DNA of 55,216 nt from Lepiota brunneoincarnata (Eukaryota; Basidiomycota; Agaricomycetes; Agaricales; Agaricaceae). The number at the start of each line of letters is the position of its first letter. The stretch's first letter is position 1. Below the pieces are notes generated by a model, which saw nothing but the letters and a program-made list of their open reading frames with translations, ran no database searches and was not told the DNA's origin. The translations under genes were made by a program, and so were the position numbers. Positions 22,662 to 34,317 of this stretch are shown here, piece by piece. The stretch spans positions 1 through 55,216 of the forward strand of contig JAEBUN010000087.1 in NCBI GenBank assembly GCA_023014365.1, read 5' to 3'.

Positions 22662-23499
22662 CTAGATCTTTCCTATCAACAAGTTATTAATCGTCTCCCT
22701 CGCTGTGATTCTAATTGTGTGATACAGCGTCGGCACATCCAACGTCGAAGTAAATGTATCCGCAAATCCAAACGGCAGCATCAACGGAATCCAACCTTGA
22801 ATAGAATCCATCAATACTCCATTAAAAATAAAACAACTTCACACACACCTCTAGCATACTCGAGCGCAAAACATCCCTCATGCATCTTGTACTGCTTCGC
22901 CGTGCCTCTAGGCAAATGATGCACACTACCAGCAGGGTACCTTTCCATCTCCAACGCACCGGGTGCAAATGCCCACTGCTCCCCAACCAGAATATTGAAA
23001 TAATCATCCGCGGTATGCAAGCCCGTGTGTCCCTCGGTCCCCAACGGCGTACCAAAAATGATCAAGTACTCGGTAATGCTTGCGTGGATGATGTACATCG
23101 CACCCATGGCGCCACCCGCGTTGTTGAATACCCATTCGCTTGTGTCGGTGTTGATACGGATTTTGTCGGGGGAGTGGGTGGCGGAGAGGGTGTTGACGAT
23201 GTGGGAGATCATGCCGGCTGTGTTGTTGTTTGGGTTGAGGGCGATGGCTTCTTGGGCAAGTTGGTGTAGGGTGGTTGGGTCGAAGACGTACCACCGATCC
23301 TGTACACCCGTGTGTTAAGCATTTCCCCTTTCCCTCCTTTGGTGAGAGGTGAGTTACTTACCTTGATGGTGTCGAGCCACCCGCATAGGGCGACAAGGAG
23401 GAACACGACGGCGAGTCGGGTTGCCCATTTGGTCAGAAAGCCGTTCTCTTGAGGCGGCGAAACCGCGTCTTGAGGTCCTTTGGTGTTCGTGCCGGACAT
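22662..23499 (-). CDS. ERG2: C-8 sterol isomerase ERG2 (sigma-1 receptor family)
   Basis: Erg2 moves the C8 double bond of fecosterol to C7 in ergosterol synthesis, in the ER membrane. The protein starts MSGTNTKG at 23499 and has one N-terminal membrane helix (RLAVVFLLVALCGWL). The family signatures follow: YVFDPTTLHQLA, EWVFNNAGGAMGAMYIIHASITEYLIIFGTPLGTEGHTG, DDYFNILVGEQWAF, YPAGSVHHLPRGTAKQY, and ALEYARGWIPLMLPFGFADTF across the last intron. Two introns (about 23,290-23,365 and 22,795-22,852) splice in frame. The length of about 220 residues matches the family and the acidic residues of the pocket lie in an intact context. The stop is at 22662-22664. Confidence 0.93.
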
Positions 23500-24297
23500 A
23501 TTTGGCTGTTTTTATTTCCTTTCCCTCGGGGAGGTTTTTGTACAGTACAAGAGTTTATTTGACTTTTGGGTCGTACGATTTCTTGACAAGGTGACATTGT
23601 GACAGAACGCGTCTGTGACAATCACATGATGAGCAAAAGCCCACCGCTGCAGCGCCTTGCAGAAAACTTTGGTCTCACGAATATTTAGATACTGATATCG
23701 GGATGCAATTCGAAGTATCAGGTTGGGGCATCTTTCCGATGTCATCATCAAAACATTGTGTCGCAACATTATTACGCGCGGACGGTCCGTGATTCCAAGG
23801 CGGTTGTCACTGCAAGTGAACAGGCTTTTGACGATATGAAACATGATCATTGCTGATCTTCCTCCACCAAATCCTCATGAGAGCCAAATTTCCAATTGCA
23901 CAGCCTCGATGATGCAGACCTCAATGTTTTCCCCGTGGCACTAGGCAAACGTCTCATAATACCCGAACAACTTACCAAGACAAGAGCACCAGCCACCACC
24001 TCGTGGATTGGAGTTGAGACCCCATTAAAGACGGTGACCGCTCGAAGGTGTGTCCCAATTTATTACTGACTTTCCCACAAATACGAGCTCAATTGTTCAT
24101 CAGTGATGTTACAAACATAAATTTGCACACAGTAACGGGCTTCGTCTCCGCAACTCGCAACCTGATTGAACATCAATATTACTTACAGCTTGGCAAATAT
24201 ATTCCATCATCGGTTAAAAAGGCCCCAGCATTTCACAGCAATATCTAGACCGACACACCCGCACCTCCCGGCATCCAAACTCCCCTCCCTAGAAAGT
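23500..24297. other. Intergenic between divergent ERG2 and DUF6534 genes
   Basis: The region of about 800 bp must hold both promoters. I see no protein motifs, RNA gene or repeat in it. Confidence 0.5.
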
Positions 24298-25780
24298 ATG
24301 GAGGTATGCACTACCGGAGCGTGTGTCCCTATGCCTGGGGATGTCTTCAGACTTGAAAGAAATAGAGGACCAGTCGTGAGTAAACAAAGATTTTGCACGA
24401 AATACGATCGCGGCTGACTACGGATTGCAGCTCTTTGCTTACTGCCTAGATGTCTTCCTCTATGGAATCCTCACTGTCCAGACGTGTGAGCCTACCCAGC
24501 TCAGCTCGTTGCCATCTCAGCGATACTTACCAACCTGTGATGTCTACCAGATCTATATTTCCTAGCTTTCCCGAATGACAAACGAGTGACGAAGATCATT
24601 GTCTACTTTCTATACATTGTCGGGACTGCCCAAACAGCCTTTGCTCTCCGCGACCTCTACTTTCTATTTTGTACAGGAACTATCGTTGATGGCTCCTTCA
24701 TCTCATCCGATAGAGCCATCATCAGCTACACCCATTCATTTGGGTTCATGTGGCTTACGATTCCAACGGCCAGTGCTATCGGTATGGGGAGTGCATACAA
24801 CCTAAGAACTGCTCACGTCTGACTCTGCGTCCACCCACCTAGTTGCTATTGTTGTGCAGTTTCTGTATGCATACCGCATTTACACGATCTCAGGGCAGAA
24901 ACTGATCACGGTGGTTGTGTCATTGGTAAGTTGCGGGGATGATTTCCATCGCGGAAGAAGGCTCACCACTTCTCGAACAGCTGGCCCTTGCTCAGTTCAT
25001 ATTAGGCATCTACTCCGCGATCACTGTCTATTTCCCGGCCGTGAATAAGTCCTTCACGACCTCCATCCGGGCACCCTATATCAATGCACTGGTGAGTCGG
25101 AGCTCAAAGCAAGAGTGTGTGACGACATTAAAAAATCTATTTGCACAATCCAAGGCTTGGGGATTGGTTGGGGCACTCTGCGATATACTCATTGCCGGCT
25201 ACATGTTTTACTTTGTATGTCAGATTCAGCATGCATGTCTACTCCATCACTGACTCATTTGCGCAGTTGTCGAAGCAAATGAAAGGAGTATCACGTCGTA
25301 CTCAAACACCTCTCACGAAAATCAAGCGGCTAGTGCTGGAAACAGGAATGTTGACGGGTACGCTTGGCTTCACAAGTAAATGGTCTTGGGATTTACCAAA
25401 AAAACACTCGAATCTCTGCAGCTGCAATGGCAATCGCGTACACCGTAACATCCGTCTTATCCATGAGAGGATCGGGGAATTGGTACATGATTCCCGGTCT
25501 GTCCCTAAGCAAGCTGTATGCCAACTCGATGCTGGTCTTGCTCAACAATCGCTTTACCATCCTGGGAGGTCGAAATAGCCCAGATCCATCACATCGCCAC
25601 TCAAGTGTTGCGGGAACCGACGCTAGAATGACTGGGATTGCTTTCGTTCATAGCCACCCGGAAGATACAATATTTCTGGGCGGTGGTATTCACACCGTCG
25701 ACCTTGCCCCTCAACCGAACCACGAGCAAGAGGAAATAAATAACGTCAAACCAAAGGATGAACATATCCAAGAAGTTTGA
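24298..25780 (+). CDS. Seven-helix membrane protein, DUF6534 type
   Basis: The function is unknown; proteins of this form are abundant in mushroom genomes. The start ATG at 24298 opens MEVCTTGACVPMPGD. The spliced chain has successive hydrophobic segments: LFAYCLDVFLYGILTVQTYIYFLAF, VTKIIVYFLYIVGTAQTAFAL, FGFMWLTIPTASAI with VAIVVQFLYAYRIY, LITVVVSLLALAQFILGIYSAITVYF, AWGLVGALCDILIAGYMFYFL, and ATAAMAIAYTVTSVLSM. A LSKLYANSMLVLLNNR block follows, matching the (L)NxR ending of the DUF6534 core. A polar cytosolic tail of about 80 residues ends EHIQEV. About seven short introns are needed. No catalytic motif is seen. Confidence 0.78.
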
Positions 25781-26155
25781 GGCTCCATGGCTATAAGTAT
25801 GAGACTAAATTCTTGGAGCGGCGGCTCATATTGTCTCGGGACATCATAGATTAAAGCACTTTAGACGAGGAGAGTAGTGTTATCATAAACGATGCATAAC
25901 TTATTTCCGTATGTGATGTTTTGCGCGCCGAAGAACATATAGGGATCACGATCAAAAGAACTACCACAAAGCGGGTGGACTCCTTCTCTACTGGTGTTTT
26001 CCTTTCTCCCTCAAACAGTATCCTACAATTAGTTCTTCGCTTACTTTTCCCTCCCAACACATTAACTTCTGTTCAAGGGTCACACCACCATAGACGCGTC
26101 TATTATGATATATGGGAGTACTGTCTAACCTGACAAGGCCACAAAATCCGTCCTA

Positions 26156-29100
26156 TCAATGCTTCGCATGCCTCCGAAAACCACTGAACCAACTTCCGGT
26201 ATGAATGCGGAAAGCATATGTGAACAGATATGTCAAGATAACCTACAAATCATCACCATCATAAGCTTGTATCCAATGTTTTATCGAGAGGCAGCTTACG
26301 TTGAGCCCAATGAAGCCAATCATGACTCCAACATCTCTCCAACGGTGATCATAGAATATATTGAAACCAAACGCCAGGAATGCATCCGTTTCTCCTACAC
26401 CACAATATTGGCAGGACGAACTGTCGTTGGGGTTGACAAGGTAGCCTCCGGCAGTAGAGATATAATTGGTCATATACTGCCCACAAGTCTGACTGGCCGG
26501 TGGATTCAGGCGCACGAGCTCGATGTCAGAGCACGTCACTCGCTGGCGTCCAAGAGCTAGGGGGTGGTCAGTACAGGCAACCACCGGTCAGATAAGAACG
26601 GTGTGCTTACTGTTCCCAACAATCCCCTCGATGAAGTAGGTAAATGGAGAAATCCAATACCTGTTCACAAATTAGCGAGTGCGTTTATGAGGGGGCCGAA
26701 TCAGCAGGGAACTGGAGCTTACATCCATCGCCACCATCCGAGCTGGCGGTACGGTTGCAGGACGCCATTGCTGCATCGAAACGGTGAGGTCTGGAGCTCT
26801 GTGTGAAATTCAGGACCCACATCAAATATACAAAGGAGGATAAGAAGCCATAGGCAATAGTTGCAATCTCGGCACTGGGCGCCATAGACGAGATGGCTTG
26901 TCCAAAAGTGGTATAATAGAGGGGAAACAGGACACCATACATGAGGTAGGTGTATCCTGCGCGGCTGGTGTTCAGTCGGGAGCTCCAAAACCAAGTCACA
27001 AAATATAATGATGACCCGAGAATGTTCCAGGGAATCTCGACGAGTATCTGAGAAGTGACCAGTGCTGTCCAACTATACATTCGGCTGGGGCGCTCCCGAA
27101 TTTCATATATGTTGCGAATAGAGACATAAGCAACAATGACTTGGGTTGCGAGGGGGGAGCTGCATTTTGTTCGGTGAGTGATAGACCACATCGTTGGTAT
27201 CTGTACTAGGCACCTGTTGACTAAGCCTAAAAAGACAGACTGGAATAATTCTGGTTGAGCCGATTCATCCGAGCCGAGTGGCAAGACTCACAAAAAGTTT
27301 ATTTTGAATTCCCTGCTGACTCTCGTCTCCTTTGAAGAATGTAAATCCAACAAAAAGTCCGCTGATGATATTCAGAGCAAACTTTGATCCCAAAAGAGCC
27401 GGGCTTCGGTAATAATGGGCGATGTTCCGTTTTGACAACTCGATCAACTGGTACCCCCACGTCGTTGGAAATTGAGTACGCTGAGCAGTCTCAACTGGCG
27501 GACGCTGACGGCCCTTTGCATATATTTCCTTCATATTCATTTCCAATCCTCTTGCTTCCTCGGATTCCTTCCATATCTCATTCCAGTCATGCTGGGATGA
27601 TGCAGTCGCTCCTGCGCCTATAACATCCAGCATATATTCCGCTCTGTGAGGGCATGGGTCGTTGCATGATAAGTCTATTACGACCACAATACTGTGTTAC
27701 TTACGGATTTTCCTGGGCTTTACACTTCCTTGCACCGTTCCGTTCGAAATAGTTGATCATGGTGTCACCAATATCACCAAAATACACTGTTTGCCCTCCT
27801 TTGCGAAGTAGCAACAGGCGATCAAAGACCTAAAGCACTAGCAATAAGATCTGTTCTTTCAAGAACAATTAAAACATACTGAAAATAGCTCCGCGGAAGG
27901 CTGAAGTCAAACAATTCAGATAAGTGTATGAGTGACATGCACAAAGAGACAAGTAATACCTGGTGAATTCTGCATATGGCTGGCACTTAGCGACTGTGAT
28001 CAAAGCATATTCAAAAAGAGCATCTTACGTGCATAAAATCGCTTGTCCATGATTGGCCAAGCTACGTAAGAAAGTCAAAATATTCCAAGCACTCTGCGAA
28101 TCGAGTCCCGAGGTTGGTTCATCCAAGAACAAAAGTAACTTGGGCTATAAAAATTGAGCATATATCCTATGACGGAGAAACAACCATAATCACCTTCGCT
28201 GCTAGCTCCACACCAATTGTCGTTCTCTTCTGGTACTCTACTCCAAGAGAGCCTACGGCTGCATCCTTATATCGTTCCAACCCGCACAGTTTGATGCATT
28301 TGTCAACGCTACGGTAGTTAGACTAAGCTTCGACTTTCCCCACGATAATACACACTCAGGAGCACTCACTAATTTTCCTTCTCCTCATCAGAAACAGATG
28401 CTGGCTGGCGAAGTTTCGCTGAGAAGAGCAAGGCTTCTCGAACGGTTGCGGATGGTAAATGCGTGTCAATTTGTTGACAATAACCGCTATGAAAATGTAT
28501 ACAGAAAAGTGAATTCTGCTGATTACACATCTGACGTACGTTTGTGTTTGGAAGTCGTCCGGTAGGGCTTGTCCATTCACGAAACGCTCTCCAGTGATTC
28601 TGCCAATGTCACTCCGCTGAGCCAAAACATTCAAAAGCGTCGTCTATACGTGGTGCTTTAGCCAAATGGGAGTCTTAAATGAACATGAATCCATTCACCT
28701 TTCCTGCTCCGGACTCCCCCATCAACGCCGTAATACGTCCAGGCGCCACAAATCCCGAAACATCATCAAGCAGCACTCGTTCCCCGTCTTGAACAGGTAT
28801 AACATACTGCACATGTGAAAAAGTAAATATATCTGCCTGCTTCATATTCGCATCAGAAATATCAGGGCCATTGGGCACAGATTTATCCTTCTCTAACGTC
28901 TCGTTTTGACCTGGACTGCTACTGCCCTTCTCCTCATCTCCAGAACGCGACAAAACCCTGGAGCCTCGCTTGAATAAAACCATGGACTTTTGTATGGCAG
29001 TCGCTGTGTTGATCTCCGTAATGAAAAATAGTGCAAACATGAAAACAATGCAAAAGGCAACGATAACACCAAAATTCTAACCATGATAGCCGTTAGACCT

Positions 29101-31784
29101 TGAGAACGATAAACCAGATCTAGCGATTGACTCACGCGCCACAGATGATCGCGAGAATATCCATACGTCAAAAGAATGTATCGTGCACCATTAACCACCG
29201 GTTCTCCAGGTAATGATCCGACCGTAGTGCAGACTTGATTTGCCAATGTGATGTTTTGATAACCTGGTCCTTGTGGTACGAGCGAAGAACATGTAGCATT
29301 GATGGTGCTAAATTCGTTCGACATGAGTGCATCGAACCCATAACGGATGGGCTTTTTGTTGGATACACGTCAACGATGAGCTTATTTTTGCGACGGTGCG
29401 ATCACTTACGTTGATATAGACTATCCATCGCAGAGGCCAAACCATTGATTTTTCAGGCAGAGCATAACCTGTGATTATTAGTCCTTATCTGAGAAGACAT
29501 CCAACAGCAGAGATAGCGGGCCCGAGCTTACCTGTGTAGATGCAGAATGCAAGTATCAAAATACCAGCACAACTAATTGCCGGGGCTGCGGTTAATGATA
29601 TGAGTCGAGATGAGTTGGCCAAAGGTCAAATACAGATAGGCTAACCTTCCGTCGCGAAAGTCGCAGCCGAGGCTCTGAACCACGCCCTCATAGTTAGCGA
29701 AATAAAGTACTCAAATAAGATAAATATGCTGCTGGAATGTAAGCTCCAACTTTCAACTAGATAAATTCGAGAACATACAAGAATTGTGCTGCGGTCCCTT
29801 GCAACCCGACCAGAGCATAAATCAAACCACCAAGAGCCACCATACAGATAAAATTAACCGGCATATCAACGAGGGTATAGGCCACAGCATCGATGAAGGG
29901 GTGATACAATGCCCAGCGATGATGTCGCAGGATAATGGGACGCTGAGCGAGCAGTGCTGGGATTTCTGGAAGTGTCATCCCAGCCGTGAACAGGAGAGTG
30001 CTGAGAAGGTACTTTCAATGTTCTTGTCTCTCAGCGGTGATCCTGAGGATAACTCACAAAAACAGCACGCCACTACGGGGGAAAAACCCATTCGTGGTTT
30101 TAGGAGCCTTGAGAAAGACGGTTCCATACACAATCCCTTGAAAGATATAGGCGCTAATATTTTTTTCAAGAGAAAATAAGCAAACATGTGTTCATCACGA
30201 ACGGGAAAACTCACAGAATAGTTATCGAGGTCGGGAGCATGTTCCCTCGGAGGATTTGCACGCGTCTGAGCATCACTGCCCGTGCCTGCATCGGTAATGA
30301 GGCAGTATACGCCGACCCAGCGCGCGCGGCCGCCGCTTTCTCATCTCGGACGTGTGAGCGATATTCATCTGCCTTTGTTTTATTCCCCACGAACTTCTCG
30401 CGATAAGATTTGATTTCTGCACGATTTGCGTCTCCAAGGGAGGATTTTTTAAAGTAGTCTGCAAAATCCTGTGCAGTCCTGGGAAGAACAGCCGATGGTT
30501 CGCGTAATATTCGAGTTTGCGCATTCGTCACCGAGACGAGAAAGTCGGGTGTTGTTTGTCTTGGCGCAGGCATATAGCCCATGTTGATGAAGTAATCTCG
30601 AGCCATCTTTGCAGGACCGAAGTAAGCCATTCTCCCCTCATACATGACGCAAACCTGTAAGACGAGATAAACTCAGAAACCACCCTCTGAGGAAATGCAT
30701 AAGTTAACCTTATCAACCAGTTCAAACAGTTGTTCGCCTGCTTGGTAGAGCGAAACGATTGTCGTCAGGCGACCGATATCCGTAGCCAATCGTAAAGCTC
30801 GCATGTATTCCAGGGCAGTCGATGAATCAAGTCCTCGAGTAGAGCTTTTCCCTCCTGTGAGATAGAACGGATGCACCGAATAGTGAACTTACTTGTCCCA
30901 GCCGGTGATACACCCGCGACTAGCCATGGCCTCACATATCGACACCCGTTTCTTCTCACCACCCGATATACCACGAATGAGCGCATCGCCCACCGGAGTA
31001 TCTCTCGCATGCTGGAGACCAAAGAGGGTCAACAACGCGTCTGTTACGAGCTCCGTGTACTCTGTTCTGGAATGACCCTGAAGGTCACGAGGGGCGCGGA
31101 GCCGCGCTGCAAAGCGAACCGTTTGCGCGACAGTGAGAGACGGAAAATGGATATCGTCTTCGGGGCAATACTGGACATCGCCTCGATAGCGTTTCTCTAC
31201 CTCTTCCGGTAGTAGACTGCCATAATAAACTTGTCCTTCTACGGCATGGTACTCCTGCCTCTGATTTGTCAAGGTCTTCAGCAAGGTGCTACAACCCGAC
31301 CCAGGGCTTCCTAGTACGACTGCGAAGCATGTAAGGACAAGAGGGGAGCTGATGTACTTTGTACTCACGGAGAATTTCTCCAGGACGCACGACACCTTCA
31401 AACTCATCAATAATTCGTCGCGTTGGTGGGTGCCGGGAGCTCTGTATAAGCTCAATAATGTTGAGGGGATTTAGCAAAGAACCCAACGTTTCCTGGCGGG
31501 CTGCACTGGCATCTATGCCAACGACACTGAGGCCTTCAAACATGACGCCCAGTTCGCGAGGCTTGACATTGGCCTCGGTTCGACTAACAGATACCACATT
31601 GTTCAATACTATAAATTTGAAGAGAAAGCCTGCCCGACCTTTGAAGTACCGTCCGGAGCGTTTTTTCAAGATCAAAGTTGCTATCACCTCCCCCATCAAC
31701 TTTTTGGGACAGAGTTCGTTCGAGTTGCTTGACTCCTCCTGGATCAAAGTAGTCGATTTCAACGTGTTGAGGCGCGTTACTCAT
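26156..31784 (-). CDS. PDR-type (ABCG) ABC transporter, full size
   Basis: Fungal pleiotropic-drug-resistance exporters pump hydrophobic compounds such as azoles and sterol- or terpene-like molecules across the plasma membrane. The order is NBD-TMD-NBD-TMD. NBD1 has the Cys-containing Walker [13 protein letters not shown] (about 31,300), the signature [11 protein letters not shown] (about 30,970) and the [13 protein letters not shown] block (about 30,840). The first membrane domain covers about 30,250-29,050. NBD2 has Walker A GESGAGK (about 28,720) and the degenerate PDR-type linker [14 protein letters not shown] (about 28,200), followed by [18 protein letters not shown] (about 28,120). TMD2 runs about 27,450-26,250 and the last exon ends AFRIHTGSW...AKH at 26156. 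More than 15 introns are inferred. It looks intact, but I did not verify every exon. It lies at the edge of the P450/acyltransferase cluster. Confidence 0.88.
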
Positions 31785-32832
31785 CTATTGTCCAAGAGAA
31801 AAGAAAAACAGAATCAATTATATGACACCATTATCACTGTGGAAAACCTCACCATGGACGACGAATGCTTCATCACCACCTTGTCATACAAAGCAAACGT
31901 ATTTGAAGCCGTGCGCTCGAGATAGACAAACTTGACTAGTGCCCGAATGGGAAGCCATGTCATAAGGTGGAGCCTTTCGCTTCTCATCGGATCCGTAAGA
32001 AACCAGACAATTTTAAATGAACATGCTCTCGGCACGCGGACGTGTTCATTCCTCCTATCATGAATTCAGAATCATGCATCGGATATACATTACAAAATGA
32101 TTCTGGACCACTGTTATGCCAATAGTTCAAGTGGCTAGCTATATGGAGGAATGATTTCAATCCGGTGCGCGGGCTATAACTCAACCACCAACTACAGATT
32201 AATCGCGTCTGCACGTTTTCGGGCTTATTGAGGTTGACGTGAGGAATACTCTAGGAGAGGATAATTGATGCATTGAGAATTTGGTTCGCGACCGGATGGT
32301 CTTACAATTTGGGGGAGGGTACGCGAGTGGGACAGGAAGTGAGGAAAGAAAGAAGGGTGTTGCATGGTCACGTGCTCCAGGGATGTCACGCTGACTGCTA
32401 GCTCTTCAGTGACGCGACGCGTCGGGTAGAATAGGCGAGGAAGGGGGGCAACAGGCGAGATTAAGACGGAGGGAAATTGTTAGGAGCAGGGTGTTCAGAA
32501 GAGGAGATGAGAGAGGGGTCTTGTTCACTGGAGGATCTCTTTCCGGAGCGTATCGTATATACCGGTCCGCTGGCCAGGATGAAGTCCCGTTACGGGTGCG
32601 GGATATCGTGCTGGAACACTGCGCAGCTAGCTGCTAGAAGGGGGGTTGCACGCGACACAGAAGTTCTTGACAATTACAGTTGGATCTCAGTCCGAAGCGT
32701 TCTACGCTTCAGGGAAGTGCAAAAACGTACGTGATATCGAAGGGAGAAGACTGCCCTTATATTGGAGAAGATTCAGAAGGCGGAGGATACTAACACCCAA
32801 CCGTACGATGATATATATATTCCGGTTACAAG
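31785..32832. other. Intergenic, upstream of the ABC gene
   Basis: It lies between the ABC transporter start (minus) and the 3' end of acyltransferase 1 (minus). No protein motifs are recognised; short frames here lack family signatures. Confidence 0.5.
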
Positions 32833-34028
32833 TTAAACAGGCTCCCGGCTACCCATCACCAAAGTCCGACCCCAAACATCGAACGCAATATTGGACCAGC
32901 AAATAAGCCAAGTGAACGTCCATATCCTCCCAAATATGCCTCCCACTTGACGTCCCACCCGGGCCTTCCATAGATCTTCCAGGAGAATGCCAACGCCCAT
33001 AGCCAGAAAACATGCGACCGTAGTTAAAACGTCCTCCACTCGTCCCAAATGCCAAGATCCAAGGGAATGAAGAACGCCAGAAAGGAAAAACGCTCCAATA
33101 ATGTACCCCGGCCTTCCAAACAACGACTGCAGGGGTCTTCCACCAGCGGAAACCAAGATATGCCTCAAGAATTGATGCCACCGTTTACCCCAGAATTCCG
33201 CGAGCGATGTCGATAGTGAAGGAGCATTGAACATGGGCGGCCACGAAGCGGGATCATCCCTAAACGCTGCGACTGCAGCTAGAGCCACAATGCTGTGGGT
33301 TGCGTCAATGACGGTGTAAAGCATGATCGAGAGTGAGAGGGATATAGTGCTTGCAAGGAGATGGCGCTGGAAAAAGGGTAACGACATGTCATATATGCTT
33401 TCAATACTCCGCGAGGGCAATAGAAAGTCGGCGAGGGCGAAGGAAATGGGGAGTACTATTGAGTGAACGACGATAGCGCGGATTCGCTCCCAGATGAACG
33501 CAGAACGTGTTGCCTGCGGAGATGCTGTATAGCTGTTCCGTCCCCATTTCCAGCCAACTCCTCTTGGATTCACGACCAGGGCGATTGATTCCTTGACTAC
33601 ATGCGCCAGTGATTCTTGGTTTGCGGGCTCGCCTTGTGCGCGCTTGTCTACTCTTTGGTATTTCTCCCCATCAAAGGTCCAACCGACCGCACGCATGACA
33701 AGAGCAAAAACAACCACCAACTAGGGGCAATGTTAAAAAAACTTGAAGCCGGGTGATTGCATATAAACCTCACGAAAATCCCCTGATTCAACACGCTCCC
33801 AACATCACCCAGTGATCTTAGTTTGACCCGGATCACAAGGCGCAAGGCTGTCCATAGGGTAAAGGGCAAGAGAGCCAATCGCCAGAGCCGACTTTTGTGT
33901 CCAACGACAAAGACGGCGGTGAGCTGGATCGCTAGTAGGAACGGCACGCAGAGTACGAAAAATGTCCAGAGGGCAGGCGTATACATGACCACTGCAGTCA
34001 AACAAAGAGCAAAGTCTAGTACTGGCAT
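32833..34028 (-). CDS. Wax-synthase-type MBOAT O-acyltransferase, copy 1
   Basis: The wax-synthase/MBOAT_2 family (PF13813) moves an acyl group from acyl-CoA to a hydroxyl of a lipid or terpenoid, in the ER membrane. Two exons join at an intron of about 50 nt (33,722-33,771). The protein has multiple hydrophobic helices and the family motifs FWGKRWHQFLRH (about 33,180) and RPGYIIGAFFLSGVLHS (about 33,090), whose His is the presumed catalytic residue. The conserved middle GWTFDGEKYQRVD and NPRGVGWKWGRN is shared with the three other copies in the window. Start 34028 is the first ATG; an inner ATG (MYTPALW) is possible. It is head to head with P450 copy 1, separated by 289 bp. Confidence 0.85.
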
Positions 34029-34317
34029 TCCGCCTTAAAGCTTCACCAAGCGCTAAAGCCTAGAGGGCAAGAATGGTCAAAGTCGCGGGGCCGAACAAAA
34101 GCCCGGGAGATAGGGATGAACCGGTCAGAAATGAAAACCCTGGAACAAAATATCGACCCGATTGCAATCGACCTGGCTAGTCGGCGGCCGTAGCCCGGCC
34201 CCTGATCGGCACCACTACAAATGACGACCCCCCAAAGTCCCAGAGCCAGAAATATATAGTCACTGTCATCGAGAAATTTTGTAGCCGAGCTGCTGGTTAC
34301 TTTCCCGTCCTCTCTCC
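34029..34317. promoter_or_regulatory. Shared intergenic region of divergent MBOAT-1 and P450-1
   Basis: The 289 bp between the two start codons are the only upstream sequence either gene has before running into its partner, so a bidirectional promoter is inferred. A TATATA-like string lies at about 34,252-34,257. No specific operator could be identified. Confidence 0.45.
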
